Positions 16,385 through 27,100 of a stretch of 64,000 nucleotides of DNA are shown in pieces (the stretch's first letter is position 1; each line of letters starts with the position of its first letter). The stretch is from positions 1 through 64,000 of the forward strand of contig JAHEYF010000016.1 of the NCBI GenBank assembly GCA_023251755.1, written 5' to 3'. A program made the translations under genes and the position numbers. The notes under the pieces are model-generated. The model worked only from the letters and a program-made list of their open reading frames with translations. It had not been told where the DNA came from and made no database searches. Origin of the DNA: Bacteroidota bacterium. Its GTDB lineage: Bacteria > Bacteroidota > Bacteroidia > B-17B0 > Aurantibacillaceae.

Positions 16385-17977
16385 TTATTGTTCCGTTTTA
16401 AAGGGCAGGAACACTTTAAATGTGCTGCCTTTGTTTAAATCACTTTCTACATTTATTTCTCCACCGTGTTTGAGTACAATGGCCTGTACATAACTAAGGC
16501 CCAGGCCAAAACCTTTAATGTTGTGAACATTGCCGGTGGGTACCCGGTAAAATTTTTCAAAAATCTTCTTCTGGTTGTCTTTGCTAATGCCAAGACCTTT
16601 GTCGCTTACAACAAAAAACAGTCCGTTTTTTTCATTGTAAGTTTGAAGTGTAATTTCAGGAATTTCTTTGGAGTATTTTATGGCATTGTCGATTAAGTTG
16701 AACACAATGTTTGTAATGTGGATTTTATCGGCATGAATAACACTTTGCTCAGCGTCTAAGTGCGCATGAATAACACCCCCGTTTTTCTCCACCTGCAATT
16801 GTATATTCTGTATGGCCTGGAGAAGAATATCGTGTACATCGATATCCGATTTTTTGAGTTTAAATTCCCCTTTGTCTAAAATAGAAGTCTGTAGAATACT
16901 TTCTACTAACACACTCAGGCGTTTGTTTTCATCTTTGATCATCTTCACAAAACGCTCTGTTTTTTCGGGGGTTTTAATCACAGTCTGATCGTTCAGCATT
17001 TCACTGGCTAATGAAATCGTAGAGATCGGTGTTTTAAACTCATGCGTCATGTTGCTGATAAAATCATTCTTAATAACCGAAAGCTTTTTTTGTTTTTGAA
17101 TAGTAGAGATCGTATAATAAAATGAAACGATCAGTATCAGAATAATCAGTGCCGACACAGAAAGCATGGTCCACAGGGTGCGGAGCAAATAATGTTTTTC
17201 ATTGGGAAAAAACACCGATAAATAAACCGGTTTAATAAACGTGTTGTTGGGGGCCAGGTTGATTTTAAAATAACAATTAGCGGTATCACATTCCATCACT
17301 GCTTTTGTAAAATCCTTCACATTGCTTTTTTCGTCGGAATTAATTTTATATAAAAACTTTGTATTGATGCCCTTGCTCAGCAATTCTAATTTAAGTATGG
17401 AATCCAGTATGCTTGTATCTATGCGCGGTTTGTAATCGTTGTAAATATTAATGCTGACCAATTCTTCAAATAAATCGTTCACCATCTCGGTACGCTGCTG
17501 TAACAATTCCATTTTTAATTTTTCAACATCGTTGCTCACCGGAGCAATGGGCGAAAACATATAATCCTTGTTCCCCAACGAATCCCCTGCATAATCCTTC
17601 TGGCTTACCGTGGTGGTCACCACACCGTTCGAATCTGTCGTCAATTCCTCGTAAACCCGTATGTTCACCTTGTCCTGTTCAAATACATTGTTGATTTTTT
17701 TCCGGGCCGAATCGGTGTTGAGGTTGTACTTTATATTGTTGGGGTAAGTGCGGATCCCCTGCTTTTTAAACCGGATGTTCTTTTTGATTTTAGCTGCAGT
17801 AGCGGTCTTTTCTAATTTATACACCGCGTTGTTCAGGGCATCGTTTACATTGCGGTTGAACTCTTCTTCTTTTAACGAAACAGCGTTGCGCACCCAAAAC
17901 ACCTGCACGGCAATCATGGCCAGCAGCGAAACGCTTACCAATACAGATACCACACTTACATTCTGCCGGAACATCAT
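16385..17977 (-). CDS. Membrane sensor histidine kinase (RprX-like)
   Basis: The 530-residue kinase has an N-terminal membrane segment (about residues 10-29) and a periplasmic region of about 230 residues without recognisable fold. A second membrane segment is near residues 272-292. The HisKA domain carries 'FISNMTHEFKTPISTISL' (His near residue 312), and the HATPase domain has the N box 'IVFNLIDNAIKYS', 'VVSDKGLGISKD' and 'GFGLGLSYVQAIVLKHGG'. It is the first gene of the pair with the response regulator. Two adjacent ATGs (17977, 17974) are possible. Its signal cannot be inferred. Confidence 0.95.
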   Translation of the reverse strand: MMFRQNVSVVSVLVSVSLLAMIAVQVFWVRNAVSLKEEEFNRNVNDALNNAVYKLEKTATAAKIKKNIRFKKQGIRTYPNNIKYNLNTDSARKKINNVFEQDKVNIRVYEELTTDSNGVVTTTVSQKDYAGDSLGNKDYMFSPIAPVSNDVEKLKMELLQQRTEMVNDLFEELVSINIYNDYKPRIDTSILDSILKLELLSKGINTKFLYKINSDEKSNVKDFTKAVMECDTANCYFKINLAPNNTFIKPVYLSVFFPNEKHYLLRTLWTMLSVSALIILILIVSFYYTISTIQKQKKLSVIKNDFISNMTHEFKTPISTISLASEMLNDQTVIKTPEKTERFVKMIKDENKRLSVLVESILQTSILDKGEFKLKKSDIDVHDILLQAIQNIQLQVEKNGGVIHAHLDAEQSVIHADKIHITNIVFNLIDNAIKYSKEIPEITLQTYNEKNGLFFVVSDKGLGISKDNQKKIFEKFYRVPTGNVHNIKGFGLGLSYVQAIVLKHGGEINVESDLNKGSTFKVFLPFKTEQ

Positions 17978-17992
17978 TCCTACAAAGGTAGT

Positions 17993-18000
17993 ATATGTAA
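17993..18000 (-). promoter_or_regulatory. Putative -7 box of the histidine-kinase operon
   Basis: Minus-strand TACCTTTG (TAnnTTTG) ends 15 bases before the ATG at 17977. No good -33 element seen. Confidence 0.35.
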
Positions 18001-18073
18001 GCAGCCTTCCCCCCGTTTAACTTTTTTTAACAGCATCTCATCGATTAGATTTTTCCACCAGGGCATTCCGCAT

Positions 18074-18158
18074 TATCTTTGGCTCAGGTTTTAGTTAGTG
18101 TTTCATAATAAAAAGTTTTAGTGCTTTTTAAGTCCCGCCTCTCGGCGGGATTTTTTTT
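18074..18158 (+). ncRNA. Candidate short plus-strand transcript with promoter box and terminator
   Basis: TATCTTTG (18074-18081) matches the phylum's -7 box. About 50 bases further on is a textbook intrinsic terminator: stem TCCCGCC (18133-18139) with GGCGGGA (18144-18150) around TCTC, then eight Ts. No plus-strand ORF lies between or just upstream, so an RNA of roughly 70 nt is possible. No clear -33 TTG supports the promoter. The hairpin alternatively serves the minus-strand gene ending at 18157, although in that direction the T-run is replaced by CTTAAAAAG. Tentative. Confidence 0.3.
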
Positions 18159-19629
18159 ATTCCACACCCCTCAGTTTGGCCTTTACCCAGTTCGCTAAAT
18201 CGAAATTTTTAAAAAGCAGATGAGGCTTACCTTGCTGTATTTGCTGCCCCTGTAGCTTTTTAATGCGGGTGAAAATTAGCACTGCTCCGGGCTTCATTTC
18301 GTGCAGAAGTTGCCGGCTCAGTTTTTCTATAATGGCCAGCAGCTCCAGCAGGGCTTTGTTTTGTTTATAGGCTAATTTTGCATTTCTCAGGGAATAACTC
18401 AGCAGGTCGAAGTCTCCTAATTCAACAGAAGTTAATAGTTCAAATATTCGGTAAACATCATATAATTCAGTAAAGTCCTGTTTTAGTTTAAGTGTGGCGT
18501 ATTTCAGGATGATTTTTTTATTCTCGTTAAAATTATTGGTATGCAGGTTGGCCCAAAGTTTAAAAGAAAAGAAGTGGGCTTTAACCGTATCACTGAATTT
18601 TATTTTTAACAGCTTTTCACTGGCCTGAAAACTTTCAATTGTTTTTTGGATCTCAGCATAGCCGGAACTTAACGAAAACATTTTTAAGGTAAGCAGGTAA
18701 TATATTTCATACTTGATTCTTTTTTGTGCATTTGTTTTTGTTGTTTCTTTTTCGAGCCTTATCAGGAATTCTTTTGCGGTTTTGTTGTTACCGGCTTCTA
18801 ATGCAATTTCAATGGATACATGATAAGCATACAACAGGGCGTCGATCGTAAAATCATCCGGGTGTTTGTATACAAGGTCAAATATTTTTTTTGCCACCTC
18901 CTGTTTTTTCAGAAGGTCAGTTGTTTGTGTTCTTAACAAGGTTAAAAAATTAAGCTCTGCGCTCATCGAAATGAATGCCTTGCCCTCATTGTAAACACGC
19001 GGATAGTCCTGCGAAAACTGATTAAAAAACGCTGTGCCCTTTTTACCTGCGGGCATTTTTGCTGTGCCCAGCAGGTTGTTGGCCCAAAGGAACATGCGGG
19101 TATCGTGCAATTCATTTAAGCCAAGAATTAAATCCTTTACCTGTTTGTGCTCTTCGAGTACTGAAAAAAAAGACTGAATATCTCCCCGCTCCATGTGTAC
19201 AAACAATTCGATGGAATATAAATTTGGAACAAGCAGCTGAACAGGCGCATGGTACATCTTGTGCCGCAGTTCCCTTGCAATTCTGGCTGCTTCTGGTTTG
19301 AGATCCTTTGAAATCAAAAAATTAATTTTCTGGTACAAGTGATAAGGCTCAAAAATGTTGGGCTTATTTTTATGATAAAAAACCATTGTTTCACAAATTG
19401 AATGAAACAAGTCTTGTTTTATTTTCGCAAAACTTTTTTCATCCATTGTTTTTTGTGCTTTTTCTTTTACCCCGCCCTCTCCCAGTTCCTCATATTTAAC
19501 ATACAAATCAAAAACTTTTGATTTTAAAGAAGGCTTATTTTCTTTAGCAATAAAATTTTTAAAATACTTTCTTTCAGATGTATCCAGTGTTCGGATCAAT
19601 TCTACTAATCGTAATTCTGTTTTAGACAT
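18157..19629 (-). CDS. Helical protein of unknown function
   Basis: I do not recognise this 490-residue protein. It begins 'MSKTELRLVELIRTLDTSER', has no signal peptide or membrane segment, and is almost wholly alpha-helical with many Lys, Glu and Leu. The repeating pairs of helices suggest a TPR-like or solenoid fold, but no clean TPR consensus is visible. No catalytic motif is evident. It stands alone on the minus strand, with a GC-rich hairpin 7 bases past its stop. Large cytoplasmic helical proteins of this kind recur in Bacteroidota without assigned roles. Confidence 0.8.
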   Translation of the reverse strand: MSKTELRLVELIRTLDTSERKYFKNFIAKENKPSLKSKVFDLYVKYEELGEGGVKEKAQKTMDEKSFAKIKQDLFHSICETMVFYHKNKPNIFEPYHLYQKINFLISKDLKPEAARIARELRHKMYHAPVQLLVPNLYSIELFVHMERGDIQSFFSVLEEHKQVKDLILGLNELHDTRMFLWANNLLGTAKMPAGKKGTAFFNQFSQDYPRVYNEGKAFISMSAELNFLTLLRTQTTDLLKKQEVAKKIFDLVYKHPDDFTIDALLYAYHVSIEIALEAGNNKTAKEFLIRLEKETTKTNAQKRIKYEIYYLLTLKMFSLSSGYAEIQKTIESFQASEKLLKIKFSDTVKAHFFSFKLWANLHTNNFNENKKIILKYATLKLKQDFTELYDVYRIFELLTSVELGDFDLLSYSLRNAKLAYKQNKALLELLAIIEKLSRQLLHEMKPGAVLIFTRIKKLQGQQIQQGKPHLLFKNFDLANWVKAKLRGVE

Positions 19630-19971
19630 TGGCGGGGTTCATGCTATCAAAATTAATAAAATAAGGCTTGGTCTTACCGTCATTTTAAGTCCTGACCTTT
19701 CATTTTTTATTTGAATTATTACTCTGACTATCAGCTATCTAATTTAATTTTTGCGGCTTATCCAACTGCCTTATTCACTCAAAACCTGTATGGACATTGC
19801 CTTAAAATGGTTGTTCATTTGTATTAATTAAAGAGAAGGAGAGAAAATGATTTGTAAGAAGATTTTGTTGCGCCTTTATTTATCCGGATAAGAAGCCTGT
19901 TCACCCATTAAAAATAGAAGCATGGAAAAAATTGTGTTTTTGGTAATTTTTTAACCTTTAAAACGGAGAAA
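19630..19971. other. Divergent intergenic region with two tiny ORFs
   Basis: AT-rich region between the helical-protein gene and the T9SS gene at 19972. It contains a 14-codon ORF (19847-19891) preceded by AAGGAGAG, an unusually good Shine-Dalgarno sequence for this phylum, and a 10-codon ORF at 19922-19954 just before the main gene. Either could be a leader peptide or chance. No repeat or terminator seen. Confidence 0.3.
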
Positions 19972-22647
19972 ATGAAAAGATTTTTAATGCTGGTAATGAG
20001 CGTGTGCATTGCCGGCACAACTACTTTGTTGGCCCAATGTACAGGGACCTGTGGGAGTAATTTGTTGCCGAATCCGGGGTTTGAATTGTATACCTCTCTT
20101 TGTACAACTGCTGATATCCAGCTGTATGCTAACCAAAGCCCCGTGCAGAACTGGTTTGGAACAGAGAATTACAACCCGAACCAAATGGCAGGTTCCACCC
20201 CCGATTATTTCAGCCCCTGTGCGGGCTCAACAAACAGTGCCAATAATGTTTGTATGACGGGGAACGCAAGGCTTGGAATGTTTACCAAAACTTCCTTTGC
20301 CAATGGCAGGGAATATGTTCAGGCCCAATTAACCAATACATTAACTGCGGGTAAAACTTATTGTTTCAGTATGGTGGTAAAGTCGAAGGTAGGTGCCGCA
20401 GGTAATTTATTATCCTCTTGCGATGGGATAGGGGCATGGTTTCATAATCAGGGCCTGATCAATATAGCGACAATGAATGGAGGCAACCAGTTTATCGGGC
20501 CGGGTTCAACAATAAATGCTGCTCCTCAGATAGAAAATGCTTCCGGAAATTTAATTGGCGCGGCTTGTGTTACTGTTACAGGTACATTTTGTGCACAGGG
20601 AGGTGAGCAATGGATTGTACTGGGTAATTTCAGGAACGATGCCAACACACAAATAAGCGGGTCAAATCCTTCCAATTATATGTACATTGATGATGTTTCG
20701 CTTTTTGAAATTTGCAGGGATGTTCAACTGTCTGCTTCAGCAGACACAATTACCTGCGGACAAAGTACTGTACTCAGCACAAGTGTTACAGGCTTTTCAG
20801 CCACCACCACTTATACCTGGACTCTTCCTTCCGGCAATACCCTCAATGGGTCTGGGCCGCATACAGTAACACCACTCGTATCTGCCACATACCAGGTGGT
20901 GGTTTCCGAACCAGGTAATTGTGGGATAATCGTCTCTGACACCGCTTCTGTTTTTATCCTCGTAAACGGCCCCTGCAATGTATACACCTCTGTTGCAGAC
21001 ACCGTCCTTTGCTCGGGGGCCTGTTATAATATAAAAGCAACAGTGGCAACAGGCGGCATCGGCCCTTATACCTATAGCTGGACACCAAATATTGGTACAG
21101 GCAACGGACCCTTCGCCGTGTGCCCCACAACAACAATACTATACAAAGTAACCGTAAGCGATGCCCAGGGCCAAACCTATACCGATTCTGCAATTGTTAC
21201 AGTCAACAGCACACCACTTGTAAACGCGGGTATAGATGATAGTATTTGCGCAGGGGCTGCGGCAACATTAAACGGAACTTCATCAGCAGGAACATTGCAA
21301 TGGATAAACGGACCGGCAACCGCTCAGTACCAGGTTAGCCCTGCTGTTACTACAACATATATATTGCAAGCCGGTAACAATGGTTGTACAGGTAAAGATA
21401 CAGTTACGGTAAATGTATTTAACCCCCCTCAGTTAAGCATGAATCATACCGATGTGACCTGTTATGGTAAACAGGATGGTACCGCCACAAGTACTGTTAC
21501 AGCAGGCACTTCGCCCTATACCTGGCAATGGGGCCCTGGTTCGGCAAACACTCAAAACCTGAACAACCTTGGTGCAGGAACTTATACATTGTTGGTAACA
21601 GATAAAATTGGTTGCAAGGCCATGCAGCAGGTAAGCATTATTGAACCCATGGCACTGCACACAATACTTACCGGCAAAGATACTTTATGCAACGGGCAAC
21701 AGACAAGTCTGTATGCATCTGTTAGCGGTGGAACAGTCCCGTTAACCTATCAATGGTCTGCGCCGGGTACAGGAAATAGTTTAGTTGTGAACCCGGCATC
21801 TACCCAAACTTATCAGGTAGTAGTGACTGATAATAAGGGTTGCCGGGATACTTCCAAAGTAGAGGTATTGGTTTACCCTGTGCCGGTGGCAGACTTTACT
21901 GGAACCTTTAAAGGCTGCGCCAGGGTTCAGGCCGGCTTTACAAATACGTCTACCGGGGCCAATCAGTATTGGTGGGACTTTGGAGACAACAGCCAGGCCG
22001 CTGTTCAACATGCAACCCACATATACACCGCAATAGGTTGTATGAATGTCAGCCTGATTGCAACAAATAGTTATGGCTGTAGCGATACTACAAGCAAAGC
22101 CTGTGCGGTGAATGTATATCCCAACCCTCATGCCGGTATCGTAGCACAAAACAGTACTGCCGAAGAGCTGTCTCCTGAAATTTATTTTTCTAATACCGCT
22201 ACCGGGGAAACAAGCTGCACTGTAGCCTTTGGAGACGGAGTGTATTCTTCGGCTTGCCTGGCTTATTTCTCCCACATCTATCCGTCTTCGGGAAGTTACA
22301 CGGTGATGCAGATTGTTAGTACCAGTTATGGTTGTGCTGATACGGCCTGTATCAAAGTGGAAGTTGTTCCCGAAGCAGCACTGTGGGTCCCGGGTGCATT
22401 TACGCCTGGCACAGACCATCTCAACGATGTGTTTATAGCATTGGGTGTAAACATAAAAGAATTTGAAATGTATGTGTTTGACCGCTGGGGGCAGCAGTTG
22501 TTTTATTCGGATGATGTAAACAAAGGCTGGGACGGGAACTTAAAAGGCAAGGCTGTACAGGAAGATACGTATGTGTGGATTCTTAATTATTCGGACATCA
22601 ACAATAAACATAAAAGCTTAAAGGGCACCGTGGCTTTGATCAGGTAA
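19972..22647 (+). CDS. T9SS type B (gliding motility-associated C-terminal domain) surface protein
   Basis: The 891-residue protein has a signal peptide ('MLVMSVCIAGTTTLLAQ'). An N-terminal lectin/jelly-roll-like domain of about 240 residues includes 'NLLPNPGFELYTSLCTTADI' and ends 'YMYIDDVSLFEIC'. Several Ig/PKD-like and SprB-type repeats follow ('SPYTWQWGPGSANTQNLNN', 'GAGTYTLLVTDKIGC'), then PKD domains with 'YWWDFGDNSQAAVQHATHIY'. The end is a type B sorting domain ('LWVPGAFTPGTDHLNDVF', 'YVFDRWGQQLFYSDD', 'GWDGNLKGK'). It should be a cell-surface adhesin-like protein exported by T9SS. A GGAG sequence lies before the ATG. It is probably a single-gene transcript. Confidence 0.92.
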   Translation: MKRFLMLVMSVCIAGTTTLLAQCTGTCGSNLLPNPGFELYTSLCTTADIQLYANQSPVQNWFGTENYNPNQMAGSTPDYFSPCAGSTNSANNVCMTGNARLGMFTKTSFANGREYVQAQLTNTLTAGKTYCFSMVVKSKVGAAGNLLSSCDGIGAWFHNQGLINIATMNGGNQFIGPGSTINAAPQIENASGNLIGAACVTVTGTFCAQGGEQWIVLGNFRNDANTQISGSNPSNYMYIDDVSLFEICRDVQLSASADTITCGQSTVLSTSVTGFSATTTYTWTLPSGNTLNGSGPHTVTPLVSATYQVVVSEPGNCGIIVSDTASVFILVNGPCNVYTSVADTVLCSGACYNIKATVATGGIGPYTYSWTPNIGTGNGPFAVCPTTTILYKVTVSDAQGQTYTDSAIVTVNSTPLVNAGIDDSICAGAAATLNGTSSAGTLQWINGPATAQYQVSPAVTTTYILQAGNNGCTGKDTVTVNVFNPPQLSMNHTDVTCYGKQDGTATSTVTAGTSPYTWQWGPGSANTQNLNNLGAGTYTLLVTDKIGCKAMQQVSIIEPMALHTILTGKDTLCNGQQTSLYASVSGGTVPLTYQWSAPGTGNSLVVNPASTQTYQVVVTDNKGCRDTSKVEVLVYPVPVADFTGTFKGCARVQAGFTNTSTGANQYWWDFGDNSQAAVQHATHIYTAIGCMNVSLIATNSYGCSDTTSKACAVNVYPNPHAGIVAQNSTAEELSPEIYFSNTATGETSCTVAFGDGVYSSACLAYFSHIYPSSGSYTVMQIVSTSYGCADTACIKVEVVPEAALWVPGAFTPGTDHLNDVFIALGVNIKEFEMYVFDRWGQQLFYSDDVNKGWDGNLKGKAVQEDTYVWILNYSDINNKHKSLKGTVALIR

Positions 22648-22654
22648 AAGCAGA

Positions 22655-22679
22655 AAGCCGCCTCAAATTGAAGCGGCTT
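22655..22679. terminator. Hairpin between convergent T9SS and tonB-like genes
   Basis: AAGCCGC (22655-22661) pairs with GCGGCTT (22673-22679), extended by TCAA/TTGA. The minus-strand side continues TTTCTGCTTTT, fitting termination of the TonB gene; it may serve both genes. Confidence 0.6.
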
Positions 22680-22710
22680 CAGTCAGCACACAGTACAACA
22701 ACAAACAAAA

Positions 22711-23487
22711 TCAATTCAGTTTAAAACGTATCGGTAAATTAAACATTACCTTCACTTCCTTGCCGGCGTTTTTTCCCGGCTTCCATTTCGGCATTTTGCT
22801 CACCACCCTTATGGCCTCTTCGTCACAGCCACCGCCAATACCTTTTAACACCCTTATTTTGTCTACGCTCCCGTTTTCAGTTACAACAAAATTAATGTAC
22901 ACAGTTCCTTCAACACCCAGCATCCGTGCCTTTTCAGGGTAAACAATGTTAAGGCTCAAAAAACGATTCAGCCCTGCAAGCTCCGGCATTTCTTCCGCTA
23001 TTACAACAGGCGCTGTTTCAACTATAGCCGGTTCCCTTACCGTTATTACCGCAACTGCTGAATCCCCGGTTCCTGTTCCAGGGCCTGTTGGTGTATTGGT
23101 AGGATTACCGGCAGTTTCAACCGTGGTGTGCTCATCGGGTTCTTCTGCATGATCGTTAATAACTGTTGCCAACGCATTTGCCCTTGGTCCCGATGACGAT
23201 GGTTTTTGTGGTTCTTTAGGCTGCTCAAGTGGTTTGCTGTTCATTTCTACAACATAATCGATTTGTCCGGCACCATTGCTCATTATTTTTTCAATGGCTT
23301 TGCCGGTAAATTTATTGTACAACACTGTGCCCAATATTACTGTTGCCACAATAGAGAAGGTAATCAACAACGATTTGGTAACGGTATCGCCATAAGCCTT
23401 GCGTATCACGTATGCGCCGTACTGTTTGTTTCGGTTCTCAAAAATTATTTCATGAAGAGAATCCGATTTGTTTTCCTGAGTTTTCAT
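22711..23487 (-). CDS. TonB family energy-transducing protein
   Basis: The product is about 258 residues. I chose the ATG at 23487 (MKTQENKSDSLHEIIFENR), which removes eleven odd residues present from the 23520 start. The cytoplasmic N-terminus includes 'FENRNKQYGAYVIRKAYGD', typical of Bacteroidota TonB proteins. It is followed by a membrane span (about 40-60), a Pro/Gly/Thr-rich periplasmic linker (about 80-160) and a C-terminal TonB domain ('YPEKARMLGVEGTVYINFVV', 'GCDEEAIRVVSKMPKWKPGK'). It would couple the proton-motive force to an outer-membrane receptor. No exbB/exbD is adjacent. Confidence 0.93.
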   Translation of the reverse strand: MKTQENKSDSLHEIIFENRNKQYGAYVIRKAYGDTVTKSLLITFSIVATVILGTVLYNKFTGKAIEKIMSNGAGQIDYVVEMNSKPLEQPKEPQKPSSSGPRANALATVINDHAEEPDEHTTVETAGNPTNTPTGPGTGTGDSAVAVITVREPAIVETAPVVIAEEMPELAGLNRFLSLNIVYPEKARMLGVEGTVYINFVVTENGSVDKIRVLKGIGGGCDEEAIRVVSKMPKWKPGKNAGKEVKVMFNLPIRFKLN

Positions 23488-23680
23488 TTTTAGTTTTTTA
23501 AAAGGTGTAAAAAATACCAAAGCGCTTTAGGCCGCTAAACTCATTGTTGCGCAAATATGAATTTAACCTGCTTTTCAAAATTATGGCGAGAGGCTGCCGA
23601 AACCTATAGGCAGATTAGAAATGGCAGTGATTTCTTTTTAATTGGTAGCCGGCGCTATATAATTGGTTGGGCGCTTAAAC

Positions 23681-23710
23681 AAAAAAGACGCCCAATGAGC
23701 GTCTTTTTTT
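23681..23710 (-). terminator. Bidirectional intrinsic terminator
   Basis: AAAAAAGACGC (23681-23691) pairs with GCGTCTTTTTTT (23699-23710) around CCAATGA. On the minus strand it ends the operon whose last gene stops at 23730. Confidence 0.85.
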
Positions 23711-23729
23711 AAGTACAACATGTTTTGTG

Positions 23730-24152
23730 TTACTGTTTCGTTAATGTAGCCGAACAGGAGTCTTTTTGTGGGTTTCCATCGTCAATTACATACTTCATTT
23801 TAATCGTTGAGGAATTTTCGAGGTGGCCCGATCCGCTTAATATTACTTTGCCGTTAATGTTTTGCGGCACCACCATGTTTATATAATCGCCCGATATGTG
23901 TGCTTTTACTTTGGTATTAAAGCCCATTGAATACAGGTTTTCAATCAGTGCATAATCGCCGGTGCTGTCCACAATGTGTACGTTAAAAGCCGATGCGCCG
24001 GTTTGGTTGCTGGTTTCGTTGCACAACCAGCTGGCTATAAACCTCGATTTAGGGTCAACCGGCGCGGGCTGCTCTTCTTCTTTGTCCGGCTTACAGCAAC
24101 AGAACCCGGCGCTAATAACAACAACAAGGCTTACAAATCTAAAATACTTCAT
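23730..24152 (-). CDS. Small predicted lipoprotein of unknown function
   Basis: The 140-residue product begins with a signal of the lipoprotein type (MKYFRFVSLVVVISAGFCCC). It is followed by an acidic 'KPDKEEEQPAPVDPK' segment, as in surface-exported lipoproteins of this phylum. The triple cysteine makes the exact lipobox ambiguous. The rest looks like a beta-sandwich of the lipocalin-like kind: 'RFIASWLCNETSNQTG' at the start and 'STIKMKYVIDDGN' at the end. The gene starts 7 bases after the giant SprB-repeat gene and is likely co-transcribed, so it may help its export or anchoring. That is inference. Confidence 0.8.
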   Translation of the reverse strand: MKYFRFVSLVVVISAGFCCCKPDKEEEQPAPVDPKSRFIASWLCNETSNQTGASAFNVHIVDSTGDYALIENLYSMGFNTKVKAHISGDYINMVVPQNINGKVILSGSGHLENSSTIKMKYVIDDGNPQKDSCSATLTKQ

Positions 24153-24159
24153 ACTGTTT

Positions 24160-27100
24160 TTATCTCATAACGGTAACATGCCCCGTTAAATTGTATTTGT
24201 TCCCGTTTTTATCGAGGGCAATAATTTTATAAATATAGGATTGCTGTTGCGCATCCGATTTTCCTTTCACTTTTCCATCCCAGCCATTGTCTATTTTATC
24301 TGTTTCAAACAACAGTTCCCCCCAGCGGTCGTATATAAACATGTGAAAAGAATTGATGTCTACCCCAACCGATACAGGCATAAAGACTTCGTTTTTACCG
24401 TCGCCGTTTGGTGTAAAGGCATTCGGTATGTACATGGAATATTCTGTACCCACGTGTATTATTTGTGTGGCTGTATCTATACAGGCCTGCGAGCTAACCG
24501 CGGTAAGTGTAACCGTGTAAGTTCCTTCAATTTCATAGGCATGCATAGCCGTGTCCTGAAGGGAAGCATTCGCAGGCGAATTGGGGTCTCCAAAATCCCA
24601 GGAATAAGCAATGGCCCCAAGGCTGGTGTTGGTCATAGTTACTTCGGGGTATAAAATTGTTGTTGAAGCCGGATCAGTTGTAAAGGAAGCCTGTGGCAGC
24701 GGGTAGACGACAACGTAATCTATGTTCGTTGCCGTATCGGTACAACCATTGGGCGAGGTAACAATCAGCTGTACATCAAAAGTGTCGATGGCCAATGAAT
24801 TGTTTACATAAATATGGGAGGGATTTTTTAAAGACGAAGTATCCCCGTCTCCAAAGGTCCATGCAAAAGAAGAACCATTGAATGCACTGCCCCCTTCGGA
24901 ACCGGCAAAGGTAACCGCTAAACTCGAACATCCTTTTGTATCAAGGGCAAGCATAGAAGCAACCGGTTTCGGATAGATGGAAATGTTAATGCTGGTGTCT
25001 TCGGAAGTAGAGCAGCCATCGCTTACTGTTACAGAATACGAAACGGTGATACCGGCCTGCACAAAAACATGAATGGTGTCCTGTATACCAGAGCCGGTAT
25101 GGCCATTGCTCCAGAAGAACTGATAAGGCGCGCCGTCACCACCAACTGCGGCAGCGGTTAAGGTGATGTCCTGTGCATCGCAACCAAATGTGGGGTTGGT
25201 TACCACAGGGAATATTTTTGGTAACACAGTTACATTAAACTGTCCGCTCATAGCCGGGCAATTGTGCGCATCTGTCACACTCGCCGTATAGCTTAGCGTG
25301 GCCACAGTTGGTAAGGGGTTTGTAAAGGTAAGGTTGTGATTGCCTCCTCCGGTCAGGCCGGTTCCTGCACCACTCCAGGTGTAAGTGTAAGGAGGGGTAC
25401 CACCCCCGGCTGCTGCATAAACACCCAGTATTTGCCCGTTGCAGGCCGTCATGTTCTGGCTTGTAATTACACTGAGTATTTGTGGTTCAATTACATTCAC
25501 CGAAGAGGCTATAATACAATTGTTGGCGTCTTTCACAACTATGTTGTAGGTTCCGGCCACCAATCCGCTGATGTTAATAGCAGAGCCTATACTTGTTCCT
25601 CCTCCGTTGGTCCAGGTGTATGTATACGGACCGGTACCGCTTTTGGGGTAAACTGTAGCTGAACCATTGTTAAATCCGTGGCAGCTTACATTTATGGCAA
25701 TGGTACTGTCAATTGTAGGCCCGGGTAAATCGAGCAGGTTAACAGTAACAGACTTCGAGCAGCCGTGCGCGTCTGTTATTACACAGGAGTAAGGAGCCGG
25801 CGCTGATAAGTTGGACGCAATAGGCGCCGTTTGAGCATTGGGATCGTTCCAGTGATACGTATAAGAAGGTGTTCCTCCGGTTACGGCTAATGTAATGCTT
25901 CCGTTTGCATTTGAACAGGTGCTGGGTGTAGTATTGGGCGTTACTTTCATAGAATCGGGTTGCTGAATGTTGTAGGCACTTGCAGCCACACAGCCGTTGT
26001 TGTCGGTTACCAACAAATTATACAGCTGTGGGTATAAATTGGTAACCACCGGCCCTGTACCCGCATTGGGCGACCAGGAGAAGGTATAAGGAGGCGTACC
26101 GCCTGTAGGGCTTGTATTGATTTGCCCGTTTTGATAACCGTAACAAGCTACATTGCTTACCGAATTGGTTACAATTACCAGCGGCAATGGTTGTGTAATA
26201 GTGGCAGGTTTTGAGGTAGTACAGCCTTTGCTATCGGTAACGGTACAAGTGTAAGTTCCTGCACACAGACTAACCGCAGTGGCTGTAGTCTGGTTGCCGG
26301 CGCCGGCCCAGATATAAGTGTAGGGCGAAGTTCCGCCGCCCACCAGCATGGTGGCATTACCATTGCAACTCGAACCGTTGGCGGGGTTGCAGGTAACGTT
26401 GTGTATATTGTTGATGGCCGATACCAATTGTGGTGGCTCAGTAATGTTGACTGTTGCCGATGAAACACAACCGGCCCCGTCAACAACTTTAATGGTGTTG
26501 TTGCCCGGACGAAGACCGGTACCATTCTGAACAGGGTTTGCGTTGAGGTTCGGCAACAACCAGGTGGTAGAGGAATAAGGCGTTATACCACCGGCTACAG
26601 TTGCGGTAGCCGTCCCGTTATTCAATCCATAACAGGTAATGTTTGTTGAGGCTGTAATGGTAACAGTAGGTGCGCTGATGTCGTTAACATTAGCGGCGGC
26701 CTGAATGGTACAACCCTTTGCATCGGTAACATCAACAGTGTAAATATTGCCGTTTATATTGTTGTTACAGGCATTTGTAGCTCCGTTGCTCCACAAATAA
26801 GTAAAGGGCGAAGTACCGCCGCTTACCTGTACGCAGGCCGACCCGTTGCTTTGCAAACAATTAGAGGCTGTTACAGTAGTAGAAGCCTGCAATACATTGG
26901 GCTGATTAATTACTACGGATGCTGTTCTCACACAACCTTTGCTATCGGTTAAGGTAACCGAATGTGTGCCTGCACATAAACCTGTTGGGTTAAATACAGT
27001 TGAAAGTGAAGATTGCCACAAAAATGAATAAGGCTGGGTTCCTCCTGAAAAATTCGCTGTGGCTGTACCGTCGCACACATTGTAACAGGAGGCATCCGTT

